NCBI GenBank assembly: GCA_029238255.1
Contig: JAQWGK010000078.1
Coordinates: forward strand, 1 to 60,085
Length of the DNA stretch: 60,085 nucleotides
DNA from: Porticoccaceae bacterium
GTDB lineage: Bacteria; Pseudomonadota; Gammaproteobacteria; Pseudomonadales; Porticoccaceae
Direction of reading: 5' to 3'
How positions within the stretch are numbered: the first letter of the stretch is position 1; each line of letters opens with the position of its first letter. Both the position numbers and the translations under genes were made by a program. The notes beneath the pieces were generated by a model. That model saw only the letters and a list, made by a program, of their open reading frames with translations. It had not been told where the DNA came from and searched no databases. Below, piece by piece: positions 27,472-36,306 of the stretch.

Positions 27472-28244
27472 CAGCTAATCACCAACGGTCTATTGGTGAC
27501 AGGATGTTGGGCGACAGTAACCTTGACCCCAAATACTTTTTCAATCAGCGGCTCGGTCAAAACATCTTCCGGACTGCCGGATGCTTCAATGACACCGCCA
27601 TTAAACACCACCAGATTATCGGCACAGCGTGCAGCCAGATTAAGGTCGTGCAACACCATCACCACCGCAATCCCTCTGCTAGCCAGATTGCGAACAATAT
27701 CCAATGTCAGTTTTTGGTGGGACAGGTCAAAGGCTGAAGTGGGTTCATCCAATACCAGAAATTGCTCACCCAGAGCCGAGGGCTGCCAGATTTGCGCCAG
27801 TACTCGCGCCAACTGCACACGCTGCTTTTCGCCACCAGACATCTGCGTATAGAAACGTTTTTGCAGGTAGCTGGCATCAACCAACTCCAAAGCCTCAGAT
27901 ACAATCTGCGCATCTTTGGCGCTGCCAGTCTGATGAGGAATCCGCCCAAGACCAACCACTTCATCGGCGGTAAACGGAAAGTTGAGTAGAGTGTGTTGAG
28001 GTAGCACTGCCAGCATCTGGGCCTTCTGTTCCAACTCCCAGTGATGCAAAGGTTGCTGATTAAGAAATACAGCTCCGTTGGTAGGTTCCATTTCACCGGT
28101 GAGTACCTTTAGCAAACTGGATTTGCCCGCGCCATTGGGGCCGACAATAGCGGTAACCTTGCCCGCCTCAATTTCGATACTGACATTGCGCAGCAGATCA
28201 AAGCCCGACAGGTGCAGAGAGATATTATCAGCCAGCATCGTCAT
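27471..28244 (-). CDS. btuD: Cobalamin ABC transporter ATPase (BtuD/HmuV-like)
   Basis: This 257-residue ATPase has Walker A GPNGAGKSS, Q-loop LPQHT, signature MSGGEKQRVQLARVLAQ, Walker B FLVLDEPTSAFD and switch His VLHDLN. It powers the FecCD-type permease encoded just upstream. The ATG at 28244 is chosen because AAGGAG lies ten bases before it and it starts four bases after the permease stop; the longer open frame would overlap the permease gene. HmuV-type ATPases are very similar; operon context points to B12. Confidence 0.88.
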   Translation of the reverse strand: MTMLADNISLHLSGFDLLRNVSIEIEAGKVTAIVGPNGAGKSSLLKVLTGEMEPTNGAVFLNQQPLHHWELEQKAQMLAVLPQHTLLNFPFTADEVVGLGRIPHQTGSAKDAQIVSEALELVDASYLQKRFYTQMSGGEKQRVQLARVLAQIWQPSALGEQFLVLDEPTSAFDLSHQKLTLDIVRNLASRGIAVVMVLHDLNLAARCADNLVVFNGGVIEASGSPEDVLTEPLIEKVFGVKVTVAQHPVTNRPLVIS

Positions 28245-28248
28245 CGGC

Positions 28249-29268
28249 TTATATCTCCTTGCGCTGCTGCAATAACAGCGCGACAAAAAACGGCGCACCC
28301 AACAGAGCCGTCAATATGCCGGTTGGCAACTCGGCGGGCACTACCACAATCCGCGCCAGGGTATCCGCCACCACTAATAGCGTAGCGCCGGCCAGTGCCG
28401 ATGCGGGAATCAGCCAGCGATGATCCGGACCAATTGCCAGACGCACCATATGGGGAATAATCAGACCGACAAAGCCGACCAGTCCGGCCAGCGCGACACA
28501 GACACCCACCCCCAGCGCCGTTAAAATAATTAATCGACGCTTTACTGCCTGCACGTCGACACCCAGGTGCCGCGCCTCTGACTCACCCAATAACAGTGCA
28601 TTTAATGCACGGCTGTCACGGGGAAACAGCGACATTAGCAACAGTGCCACGGAGGCCATAATGGTTACCTTGGTCCAGCTGGCACCGCTGAGATTTCCCA
28701 TCTGCCAGAGACTGATCTGACGCAACATATCATTATCGGAAAAATAGCTTAGCAAGCTATTTAAGGCGCCGGCCAGAGCTGCGATGGCAATACCCGCCAG
28801 CAGCATGGTGGTTACCGAGGTACCAATTCCCGAGGTGGCCAATCGATAAACCAACAGTGTGGCGACAAAGCCGCCGACAAATGCGCCCACCGCAACCAGT
28901 GACAATCCCAGTAGCGCGCCGGTCTGAATAAGGCCGCCGGCGGAGACAATCATTAGACTGGCGCCGACAGAGGCACCACTGGAAACACCAATTAAAGAGG
29001 GGTCGGCTAGAGGGTTGCGAAATAGACCCTGCATGACCGCACCGGTACTTGAGAGCACGGCTCCGACAAAGATGGCCAGTAGAATTCTGGGCAGGCGAAT
29101 ATCAAACAGAATGGTATCTACTTGATTGCTGCCTACCTGATGACTAGCAGCACCCAGAAGCTCTCCAAGAGAGATAGAGACTGTGCCCAGAGTCATGGAC
29201 AGCAGGGAGACCACTGGCAAGATTATTGCCAGCGCCCAGATTAACCCTGATGCAGAAAAGCGCCGCAC
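28249..29268 (-). CDS. btuC: Cobalamin ABC transporter permease (BtuC, FecCD family)
   Basis: This 339-residue membrane protein has about ten hydrophobic helices and the FecCD signatures FDIRLPRILLAIFVGAVLS, GLFRNPLADPSLIGVSSGAS and GLVGFVGLIIPHMVRL, the latter containing the ATPase-coupling loop. The start is a GTG at 29268, directly after the cobO stop codon (no gap). It forms the channel between BtuF and BtuD for cobalamin import across the inner membrane. Confidence 0.9.
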   Translation of the reverse strand: MRRFSASGLIWALAIILPVVSLLSMTLGTVSISLGELLGAASHQVGSNQVDTILFDIRLPRILLAIFVGAVLSSTGAVMQGLFRNPLADPSLIGVSSGASVGASLMIVSAGGLIQTGALLGLSLVAVGAFVGGFVATLLVYRLATSGIGTSVTTMLLAGIAIAALAGALNSLLSYFSDNDMLRQISLWQMGNLSGASWTKVTIMASVALLLMSLFPRDSRALNALLLGESEARHLGVDVQAVKRRLIILTALGVGVCVALAGLVGFVGLIIPHMVRLAIGPDHRWLIPASALAGATLLVVADTLARIVVVPAELPTGILTALLGAPFFVALLLQQRKEI

Positions 29269-29880
29269 TTAATAGTCCACACCTTTGCGCGCCATAATGC
29301 CGGCATTGTAGGCGTGTTTAACTTCTTTGATCTCGGAGACTGTATCGGCCAGATCGGCCAGTGCTGAACCGCCGCCGCGTCCGGTGACTACCAGAGACTG
29401 GTTTGCTGGGCGATTTTCCAGTGTCGACAGAATCATATCCTGATCGAGGTATTTAAAACTGAGCATATAAGTCAGCTCGTCGAGCACCACCAGATGATAG
29501 CTATCATCGGTGAGCATCTTTTCGGCGATTGCCCAGCTTTTTTCAGCGGCGGCAATATCCGCAGAGCGATCCTGAGTATCCCAGGTAAATCCTGTGCCCA
29601 TTTGATGGAATGTCACCTGCGGGCATTGATCGCGAATATAGAGTTCTTCGCCGGAGAGCTGCGCGCCTTTAATAAACTGCACCACGCCGACTTTGTAACC
29701 ATAGCCCAGCGCGCGAATTACCATACCAAAGGCAGAGCTGGATTTACCTTTGCCATTACCGGTCAACAAAATAAATACACCGCGCTCTGTATCTGCCGCT
29801 GCAATAGACGCGTCGACATTGTCCTTAAGCTTCTCCATCTTTTTTTGATGGCTCTGCTGCTTTTTGTCCTTATCACTCAT
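29269..29880 (-). CDS. cobO: Cob(I)alamin/cob(I)yrinic acid adenosyltransferase (CobO/CobA/BtuR type)
   Basis: This 203-residue cytoplasmic enzyme transfers adenosyl from ATP to cob(I)alamin, making the coenzyme form needed by mutases such as IcmF. It has the P-loop GNGKGKSSSAFG (about residues 42-53), VVQFIKGAQ, the TWDTQDRSAD segment, VLDELTYMLSFKYLD and VTGRGGGSALADLADTVSEI, all typical of the family; it ends KGVDY. It sits in the riboswitch-controlled operon between btuF-like and btuC, indicating salvage of imported corrinoid. Confidence 0.93.
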   Translation of the reverse strand: MSDKDKKQQSHQKKMEKLKDNVDASIAAADTERGVFILLTGNGKGKSSSAFGMVIRALGYGYKVGVVQFIKGAQLSGEELYIRDQCPQVTFHQMGTGFTWDTQDRSADIAAAEKSWAIAEKMLTDDSYHLVVLDELTYMLSFKYLDQDMILSTLENRPANQSLVVTGRGGGSALADLADTVSEIKEVKHAYNAGIMARKGVDY

Positions 29881-29932
29881 AAAAAATCTCTTCTATCCTT
29901 GAACAGGATTAACCCTGCCACATAATTTTAAC

Positions 29933-30853
29933 TTAGTCGGTCTGCTTTAAAGCGCTTTCCATGCCCTCTGGCAATGGGTGCAGATCGGGGTGTAATGCAT
30001 TGGCCATAATTTCCAGCGCATCCACCAATCGCGGTCCAGGGCGGCTAAAGTAAGCATTGCCATCGACCAGATAAACCTGTGTTCCAACCCGCCTTTGCAG
30101 CTCAGCAAAGCGTTCGGCTTTTAAGAAAGCATCTACGTCCTGTCTGGAGCGCTTAATATCAAACCCACAGAGCGCAATAAAAATAATATCTGGCGCAGAT
30201 TCAATCAGGTGATCCCAATTGCGCCGCTGAGAGGCCTGACGCTTTTCTCCGAAACAGGGAATACCGCCAGCCAGATCAATAATTTCCGGACTCCAGTGGC
30301 CACCATCAAACAGTGGGTCGAGCCAATCGAGTAGTGCCACACGGGGCTTGTCTGCGCTATCAACTGTCGCCGAGCGCTGCGCGACTGCATCGATCCTGCC
30401 CTGCAGTTCGGCCTTGTAGGTTGCGCCCCGCTCTTTACAATCCGCGGCCTCAGCTAATAGGGTTACAGTCTCCAGCACATCGTCGAGACAGATAGGCTCA
30501 AGATTGACGACCTTTGGGTCCCCGGGCAAGCTGTGAATGGCTCTGGCCACATCACTTCCAGAGACCGCGCAGACATCACAGAGCGCCTGAGTCACAATCA
30601 AATCCGGCTCTATATCCATAATCTGGCCCATCACCAGATCATAGAGCGCCTCATCATTTTGCAGTTGGTCAGTGACCAATCGATCGATCTCACCGCTGTC
30701 TAATCCCGAGGGAATGCGTGAGCTGGTTAAAATCGGCAAGCCCAATACTGAGGGAGGGTAATTACATTCATGGGAGACACCCACCAACTGATCCTGCAGT
30801 CCAAGACCGCAGACCAACTCAGTAGCACTGGGTAGTAAAGATACAATTTTCAT
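29933..30853 (-). CDS. BtuF-like cobalamin-binding protein lacking a signal peptide
   Basis: This 306-residue protein has the class III binding-protein fold (KIVSLLPSATELVCGLGLQDQLVGVSHECNYP at the very N-terminus) but begins directly with the first beta strand (MKIVSLLPS) and has no export signal. An upstream start restoring a signal is excluded by the Dph6-like gene ending two bases before. It contains a CDVCAVS segment after residue 110, not found in the exported BtuF of this operon. It is probably cytoplasmic, perhaps a corrinoid carrier or chaperone; function is unknown. It is the second BtuF homologue of the operon. Confidence 0.8.
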   Translation of the reverse strand: MKIVSLLPSATELVCGLGLQDQLVGVSHECNYPPSVLGLPILTSSRIPSGLDSGEIDRLVTDQLQNDEALYDLVMGQIMDIEPDLIVTQALCDVCAVSGSDVARAIHSLPGDPKVVNLEPICLDDVLETVTLLAEAADCKERGATYKAELQGRIDAVAQRSATVDSADKPRVALLDWLDPLFDGGHWSPEIIDLAGGIPCFGEKRQASQRRNWDHLIESAPDIIFIALCGFDIKRSRQDVDAFLKAERFAELQRRVGTQVYLVDGNAYFSRPGPRLVDALEIMANALHPDLHPLPEGMESALKQTD

Positions 30854-30855
30854 TA

Positions 30856-31548
30856 TTACGCCTCTGGTAAAAGATCGGAGTAAACAAATCCATTGCGTGT
30901 AACTATTTCTCCAGCAACCACTGGGATTGGATATTTAAACATAGGCCCATCCCATGCAAAGGTGTGAAACTCACCATTTTCTCCGCAGGGGTCGACCGAT
31001 TCGGGTAATTCTTCAAGCAGTGTATGGGAAAATTGATCGCCGGCAAAATGGGTCGGCATCACACGGGGATCAAGACAGGTAATCGCCGCTCTCAGACCGC
31101 CAGCAATCATCTGATGAGCTAATTCGGAGGTCGGAATTTTCCACAGGGGAAACAGCAGCTCAAGACCGGTACCCTGCATCTGAGTTTCGCGATAGTTGCG
31201 GATATCTTCCAGATACAAATCACCAAAGGCTACCGCATCCATCTGCAATTGGTCGCGCGCGGACGCCAGTGAATCACCCATAATGGTTTCGTACTGCTCA
31301 TTGGAACAGGGCCATGGCAGGGGGATTTCGATCAGCGGCAGACCGGCGGCCTCAGCCTGCATTCGCAAAAGCTGTTGGCGCACACCGTGAATGGCGGAAC
31401 GTTTAAATTCACTGTTAAAGGTGGTCAGCAAGCCAACCACCTCAACAGTGGGATCCAGTTGCAGCTGATAGAGAGTCCAGGCCGAGTCTTTACCACTGCT
31501 CCATGAGAGCAGTACTCGTTTAACCTCTTTATCAGCTGACTGAGTCAT
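30856..31548 (-). CDS. Dph6-like ATP pyrophosphatase (PP-loop) in B12 operon
   Basis: This 230-residue protein belongs to the adenine nucleotide alpha-hydrolase (PP-loop) fold, in the diphthine-ammonia ligase (Dph6/ATP_bind_4) family. The PP-loop LLSWSSGKDSAW is at about residues 13-24, and GDLYLEDIRNYRE and the TSELAHQMI segment follow. Bacteria do not make diphthamide, so the substrate must differ. It lies between btuB (8-base gap) and the signal-less BtuF-like gene (2-base gap) under a cobalamin riboswitch, which suggests an ATP-dependent amidation or similar modification of a corrinoid or its precursor. That role is inference. Confidence 0.8.
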   Translation of the reverse strand: MTQSADKEVKRVLLSWSSGKDSAWTLYQLQLDPTVEVVGLLTTFNSEFKRSAIHGVRQQLLRMQAEAAGLPLIEIPLPWPCSNEQYETIMGDSLASARDQLQMDAVAFGDLYLEDIRNYRETQMQGTGLELLFPLWKIPTSELAHQMIAGGLRAAITCLDPRVMPTHFAGDQFSHTLLEELPESVDPCGENGEFHTFAWDGPMFKYPIPVVAGEIVTRNGFVYSDLLPEA

Positions 31549-31556
31549 AAAACTAC

Positions 31557-33473
31557 CTATAGGCTGTAACGAAGCCCGAAGCTGGCGCCGAGGCCCAGAG
31601 TCTGATAACCGTAGACTTCTTCGTAATCATCATCCAACAGGTTGTCCAGACGCAGATAGATATCCAGCTTTTCAGAAGCACTGAAGTTGGCATTAACATT
31701 TAACAATGTGTAATCATCCAGAGTAACGGTCTGCGAAGGCGTTGGCCAAGGCGGGAAAAATGTATCGGTCTGGCTGCCGCTGTACTGAGCATTGGTGTTG
31801 ATATGCAGCTTGTCAGATACCTGCCAAGCAAGGTTTAAACTGGCAGTGTGGCGTGGACGACGTATTTCATCCTTGTAGCCGCCAGCACCATCTGACTCTA
31901 CTGAATCGGTATAGGTGTATGCAGCATTTAGAGACAGGTTATCGCTAAGGGTACCCATCGCAGTTAACTCAACACCCTGTCGCTGGCTGGTGCCATCTTT
32001 ATTTGCCGATGTAAAACCACCACCTGGCGCTGAAACAAAACCATTGATTTCATTTTCCAACTCGGCATCAAACAGCGTTGCGGACAATGTCAGATCACCG
32101 TTAAGCAATTCCTGATCAACACCCAACTCCCAGCTAGTTGATTCTTCCGGTTTTAGATCTGGGTTGCCAACAAAGTTAGTGTAAAACCCAAAGCGCTCTG
32201 AGAAGGTTGGATTTTTAATAGCGGTACCATAGGCACTGCGCAGACGGGCACTGTTATTTAACTGATAAACAGCTTCGACTCTAAAGGTCTCGGCACTGTC
32301 AAACTCAGAGTTATCGTCGTAGCGACCACTGGCAGCAAGAGTCAGGCTCTCGGAGATATCGGTGCGGTATTCAAGAGCAACACTATCTGTGTCGCGCTCA
32401 CGATCCTGATTGGGATCAGAGCCCCAGGAGAGTGGTCCGCGCTGGCGATAGTCTTCCTCTTCACGCTCGGCTAACAGTGACAGACGCTGTGTAGATTCAT
32501 CCCAGAAGACAGAGCCAACATACTGGTACTGGTCTTTGGTTGATGCCGTCATATTTCCCAACACTGAATCGGTGAAAGCTTCATTGTTGTTTTCAGACTG
32601 AGCGATAACCAGCTTGTGCTGAAAACGGCCATCGGCAGATGCGAAATCCGCTTTAAAGCGCATAGTCGTGTTGCGGAATTCAGAAACCTTATCCTGATCT
32701 TCAACAAAACCATCAAAGTCATTGTCAGCATCAAATTCATTCATGCCATCAGACTGACGCGCCGCAAAAGAAAGACGCAGCTCATCGCTAACAGTCCAAC
32801 CGGCTTTCAAATTAAGGTTAGTATTTTGGTAACCGTCTTTTTCACTGCCAGTGCGCGAGATATTTACGCCCTCAGTTTCAAGATGGCTGGCACCAAGACG
32901 CACATCGAATTCGCCCGTTTTGGCGCCGACACTAAAGCCGCTGTTCTGTGTGTCAAAACTGCCAGTCTCGGTGAAGAGTTTGGCACTAAACGGCTGATCG
33001 GCACCGCGGGTAATAATATTCACCACACCGGCCATAGCATCGCTGCCGCGCATCGCACTCTGGGGCCCACGAATTACTTCGATACGCTCAATATCAGAGG
33101 CGGTTAATGTGCCCCAGTTAAGCTCATCACTCTGGGATGGATCATTGGCTTCAACGCCATCGATCAACACCAACAGATGATTGGCCTCAGTGCCGCGAAC
33201 ACGGATCTGAGTCTGCGAACCCTGCACACCACTGCGGCTAACCGCAAGGCCGGGAACATCACGCAGCAGATCACTAACGCTAAGCGCGGCACGGTTCTTT
33301 AGCTGTTCACTATCAATAACAGTAATGGCATTGGCCGAACGGGTCGCAGCAATAGGAACGAGAGAAGCGCTAACCAGCACCTCTTCAATGTGGTCATCTG
33401 CCTGTGCGGCAAGTGGCAAAGTAAATAGCAGCGATCCAGTGATTACTGTCGCTATTGTTTGAATTTTTTTCAT
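31557..33473 (-). CDS. btuB: TonB-dependent cobalamin receptor BtuB
   Basis: This 638-residue outer-membrane receptor imports cobalamin with TonB. The ATG at 33473 gives a proper signal peptide (MKKIQTIATVITGSLLF, cut after AAQA), a TonB-box-like EEVLVSAS, a plug (about 45-155) with SVSDLLRDVPGLAVSRSG and IERIEVIRGPQSAMRGSDAM, and a barrel ending LRYSL. The open frame extends upstream through the riboswitch expression platform and is not used. A cobalamin riboswitch directly precedes it, which identifies the substrate. It is the first gene of a seven-gene B12 operon. Confidence 0.94.
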   Translation of the reverse strand: MKKIQTIATVITGSLLFTLPLAAQADDHIEEVLVSASLVPIAATRSANAITVIDSEQLKNRAALSVSDLLRDVPGLAVSRSGVQGSQTQIRVRGTEANHLLVLIDGVEANDPSQSDELNWGTLTASDIERIEVIRGPQSAMRGSDAMAGVVNIITRGADQPFSAKLFTETGSFDTQNSGFSVGAKTGEFDVRLGASHLETEGVNISRTGSEKDGYQNTNLNLKAGWTVSDELRLSFAARQSDGMNEFDADNDFDGFVEDQDKVSEFRNTTMRFKADFASADGRFQHKLVIAQSENNNEAFTDSVLGNMTASTKDQYQYVGSVFWDESTQRLSLLAEREEEDYRQRGPLSWGSDPNQDRERDTDSVALEYRTDISESLTLAASGRYDDNSEFDSAETFRVEAVYQLNNSARLRSAYGTAIKNPTFSERFGFYTNFVGNPDLKPEESTSWELGVDQELLNGDLTLSATLFDAELENEINGFVSAPGGGFTSANKDGTSQRQGVELTAMGTLSDNLSLNAAYTYTDSVESDGAGGYKDEIRRPRHTASLNLAWQVSDKLHINTNAQYSGSQTDTFFPPWPTPSQTVTLDDYTLLNVNANFSASEKLDIYLRLDNLLDDDYEEVYGYQTLGLGASFGLRYSL

Positions 33474-33593
33474 TTTGGATTCTCTTACACTCACACCCGA
33501 GTGACTAAAAGTTAAATAAACGGGGGCGTATAAGCGAACAGACAGAAACTGTCGATCAGCACAAGACCGCACCCCGCGGTTTGTCTGCGTAGC

Positions 33594-33785
33594 TATAGGC
33601 CGGTCTCCGGACTTATAAGTGAGCAATTAATTAACTACTCTGTTTAGCTACCTTCCCATGCAAAAATACACAGTGGTCATACAGCCAAACATTCTTATCT
33701 ACCGTTGCGGGGGCAGTATCGGAATTACATTTTTTGCCAATCTCTGGCAATGCGCACCGATTTCCCGTTTCACTCTTCCTTTAAC
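33594..33785 (-). ncRNA. Cobalamin riboswitch upstream of btuB
   Basis: On the minus strand the conserved parts appear in the correct order: GGGAAATCGGTGCGC, then TTCCGATACTGCCCCCGCAACGGTA, here split as CCGATACTGCCCCCGCAACG, then ACCACTG followed by GGGAAGG, and finally the B12 box AGTCCGGAGACCGGCC (about 33598-33614). Between the B12 box and the btuB start, ACCGC-GGGGT-GCGGT forms a hairpin that could be the expression platform. High adenosylcobalamin is expected to repress the operon. Confidence 0.95.
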
Positions 33786-33943
33786 CAATCAACCGATTAA
33801 ATTCGAGAACCTATTGCTGAAGCAAGTACAGGCAATCTAATCGCTATAAGATTTGAAGTCAAACCGAATCCACTGAAAACACTATTTATAACAGTGCCTG
33901 TGGCGTGTTAATCTACGGCCCTAATAATAAGAGTTATCGAAAT

Positions 33944-34228
33944 ATGCTTGCTGTACTGATTAAACGAGTCTTAGCTCCGGGAATGGAGTCCACTTACGAA
34001 GAGTTTTCGAGGAAAATTATTCAAGCAGCTGTTCCAGCTCAGGGATTTATTTCCAGCAAAGCCTTTAAGGATATTAACGATCCCTGTGTGCGCTTTGCCC
34101 TGATTCAAATGGAGACTCTTGCCGACTGGAAAGCCTGGCAGCAATCCACTGAACGCGCCGATGCCCTCGGCCCCATTCAGCCACTAATGCTTGAACCAGA
34201 AAGCATCTCTATTCTGACTACCGCCTAG
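33944..34228 (+). CDS. ABM-domain (antibiotic biosynthesis monooxygenase-like) protein
   Basis: This 94-residue protein fits the dimeric ferredoxin-like ABM family: MLAVLIKRVLAPG at the N-terminus, then a helix (ESTYEEFSRKIIQAA), QGFISSKAFKDIND and a Trp-containing LADWKAWQQSTERAD segment. Members include small heme-degrading or quinone-oxidising enzymes and many of unknown function. The ATG at 33944 is preferred over a GTG at 33905. It is divergent from the B12 riboswitch and convergent with radA. Confidence 0.75.
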   Translation: MLAVLIKRVLAPGMESTYEEFSRKIIQAAVPAQGFISSKAFKDINDPCVRFALIQMETLADWKAWQQSTERADALGPIQPLMLEPESISILTTA

Positions 34229-34240
34229 ATACGCCGAGCG

Positions 34241-35608
34241 CTAAAGAGCGTCCAGCGCCTCGGTAACCCGGCGCACTGGAATCACCGTCATACCCTTAAT
34301 CGGCTGTTTTGGCACATTGCCCGCCGGCACAATAGCGCGGGTAAAGCCATGCTTGGCCGCCTCGCGCAGACGCTCCTGACCATTGGCTACCGGACGAATC
34401 TCACCGGCCAAGCCGACCTCGCCAAAAACCATTAAATTCTGCGGCAGAACCTGATCGCGAAAGCTCGAAATCACAGCCAGTATCAGCGCCAGATCAGCAC
34501 TGGTTTCGAGTACCTTAACGCCGCCGACCACATTGACAAAAACATCCTGATCGCCGACCGCAATCCCGCCATGACGGTGCAGTACCGCGAGCAACATCGA
34601 CAGACGATTGTGATCAAGACCCACAGTCACGCGTCGCGGATTACCCAGATGGCTATCATCGACCAGCGCCTGAAGCTCGACTAACAAGGGTCGGGTACCT
34701 TCCCAGACAACCATCACCACGCTGCCTGAAGAGGCATCTTCACCGCGCTGCAAGAAAATTGCCGAGGGGTTGGGCACTTCACGAAGTCCCTTGTCGGTCA
34801 TGGCAAAAACACCCAGCTCATTGACCGCGCCGAAGCGATTTTTATTGCTGCGCAATGTGCGAAAGTGACTGTCACTGGAACCCTCGAGCATCAGCGAGCA
34901 GTCAATCATATGCTCCAATACCTTGGGGCCGGCCAACGAGCCATCTTTGGTGACATGGCCGACCACAATCAATACAGTGCCGGTCTGCTTGGCAAAGCGC
35001 ACCAGCATAGCGGCACTCTCGCGCACTTGGGAAACGCTGCCCGGCGCTGAGGCCACCTCTTCCATATGCATCACTTGGATAGAGTCGACAACCAGAATTT
35101 TCGGACGCTTTTGCTCGGCGATTGCGACAACAGTCTCGGCCGATGTCTCAGCCATAATCTCCAGCTTATCGGCGGGCAATCCTAAGCGATTGGCGCGCAT
35201 AGCTATCTGCTGAGGCGACTCCTCACCAGTCACATAGAGCGACGAATGATTTTCAGCCAGATTACACAGGGTCTGCAATAACAATGTACTTTTACCCGCG
35301 CCAGGCTCACCGCCCAACAGCACACAGGAACCTGGCACCAGTCCACCGCCAAGCACCAAATCCAGCTCGCTAGTGCCGGTACTAATACGCGGAATATCAT
35401 CCAGAGCAATATCGGCGAGGGTTTTTACCGCACCATCAACAGCGCCGGCAAAACCTGAGCGCATGACTTTTCCACCGCGGGCCGGACTGCCAAGGCGAAC
35501 CTCTGACAATGTATTCCATGCACCACACTCGTTGCACTGCCCCTGCCACTTGCGGTAATCGGCACCGCAGTCATTGCAGACGTAGGCTGATTTAGATTTA
35601 GCGACCAA
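34241..35608 (-). CDS. radA: DNA repair/branch-migration protein RadA
   Basis: This 455-residue protein processes recombination intermediates. It has the N-terminal zinc finger (Cys11, Cys14, Cys25, Cys28), a RecA-like ATPase core with Walker A GGEPGAGKST at about 99-108, the RadA-specific KNRFG motif near residue 256, and a C-terminal Lon-protease-like domain (about 285-455) lacking the protease active site. Length matches E. coli RadA (460). It is transcribed alone, converging on the ABM gene with a 12-base gap. Confidence 0.96.
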   Translation of the reverse strand: MVAKSKSAYVCNDCGADYRKWQGQCNECGAWNTLSEVRLGSPARGGKVMRSGFAGAVDGAVKTLADIALDDIPRISTGTSELDLVLGGGLVPGSCVLLGGEPGAGKSTLLLQTLCNLAENHSSLYVTGEESPQQIAMRANRLGLPADKLEIMAETSAETVVAIAEQKRPKILVVDSIQVMHMEEVASAPGSVSQVRESAAMLVRFAKQTGTVLIVVGHVTKDGSLAGPKVLEHMIDCSLMLEGSSDSHFRTLRSNKNRFGAVNELGVFAMTDKGLREVPNPSAIFLQRGEDASSGSVVMVVWEGTRPLLVELQALVDDSHLGNPRRVTVGLDHNRLSMLLAVLHRHGGIAVGDQDVFVNVVGGVKVLETSADLALILAVISSFRDQVLPQNLMVFGEVGLAGEIRPVANGQERLREAAKHGFTRAIVPAGNVPKQPIKGMTVIPVRRVTEALDAL

Positions 35609-35750
35609 GCTGACTCTCCTGTTGATTGATGCTTATTTAAGCTTATTACTGTTGTTATGTACAGTAAATAAACTTATTCGAAATAGCGCTTCCGAGGGCC
35701 ACTTATGACAGCTACTATGACTGTTCAAAATTATAAGAACAGAAAATCCC

Positions 35751-36254
35751 ATGCAGCCGATAAACAAGAGTACGGATTTTATTATTCGCCCAGCAACCCC
35801 TGAGGATTGCCCAACTATTCTGGCATTTATCAAACAGTTGGCGGAGTATGAAAAGCTTGCCCACGAAGTGGTGGCCACCGAGGAGAAACTGCAGGCATCG
35901 CTGTTTGGCGAGCAGCCCAGTGCGGAAGTTATTATTGCTGAATACCAGAACAGTCCGGTTGGCTTTGCCCTGTTCTTTACCAACTACTCTACCTTTTTGG
36001 CCAAGCCGGGCATCTATCTTGAAGACCTCTATGTGCATGCAGATATGCGCGGCAAAGGCTTTGGTAAAAAGCTACTTGCCCACCTGGCGAAAATTGCTGT
36101 CGACCGCGACTGCGGTCGATTGGATTGGTGGGTGCTCGACTGGAATCAACCGGCCAAGGATTTTTATCAGTCTCTAGATGCAGAGCCTATGGATGACTGG
36201 ACGGTTAACCGATTGTCAGGCGAGTCGCTAGCGGCTCTGGCAGATCAGTGCTAA
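35751..36254 (+). CDS. GNAT family N-acetyltransferase
   Basis: This 167-residue protein has the GNAT fold: FIIRPATPEDCPTILAFIKQLAEYEKL at the N-terminus, the conserved beta4 YLEDLYVHADMRGKGFGKKLL acetyl-CoA loop (R-G-K-G-F-G), and a C-terminal LDWWVLDWNQPAKDFYQSL. This is the subgroup related to diamine (spermidine/spermine-type or thialysine) acetyltransferases, judging from the EYEKL and LDWNQPA motifs. The substrate is not known. It is divergent from radA with 142 bases between. Confidence 0.88.
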   Translation: MQPINKSTDFIIRPATPEDCPTILAFIKQLAEYEKLAHEVVATEEKLQASLFGEQPSAEVIIAEYQNSPVGFALFFTNYSTFLAKPGIYLEDLYVHADMRGKGFGKKLLAHLAKIAVDRDCGRLDWWVLDWNQPAKDFYQSLDAEPMDDWTVNRLSGESLAALADQC

Positions 36255-36306
36255 TTCAACTTCAGTTTGCCTCGTCGATCAGTTAGCTTTCTGATAAAGT
36301 ATTGCC

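Noticed and set aside
26533-29268. Heme (Hmu) ABC transporter reading of the btuF-btuD-btuC genes
   Set aside because: The families are similar, but the cobalamin riboswitch, btuB and cobO in the same operon favour B12.
33474-33626. 51-residue extension of BtuB
   Set aside because: It overlaps the riboswitch and lacks a signal peptide; the ATG at 33473 gives a normal signal sequence.
33658-33840. 60-residue plus-strand frame
   Set aside because: It lies on the opposite strand of the cobalamin riboswitch core and shows no protein-like features.
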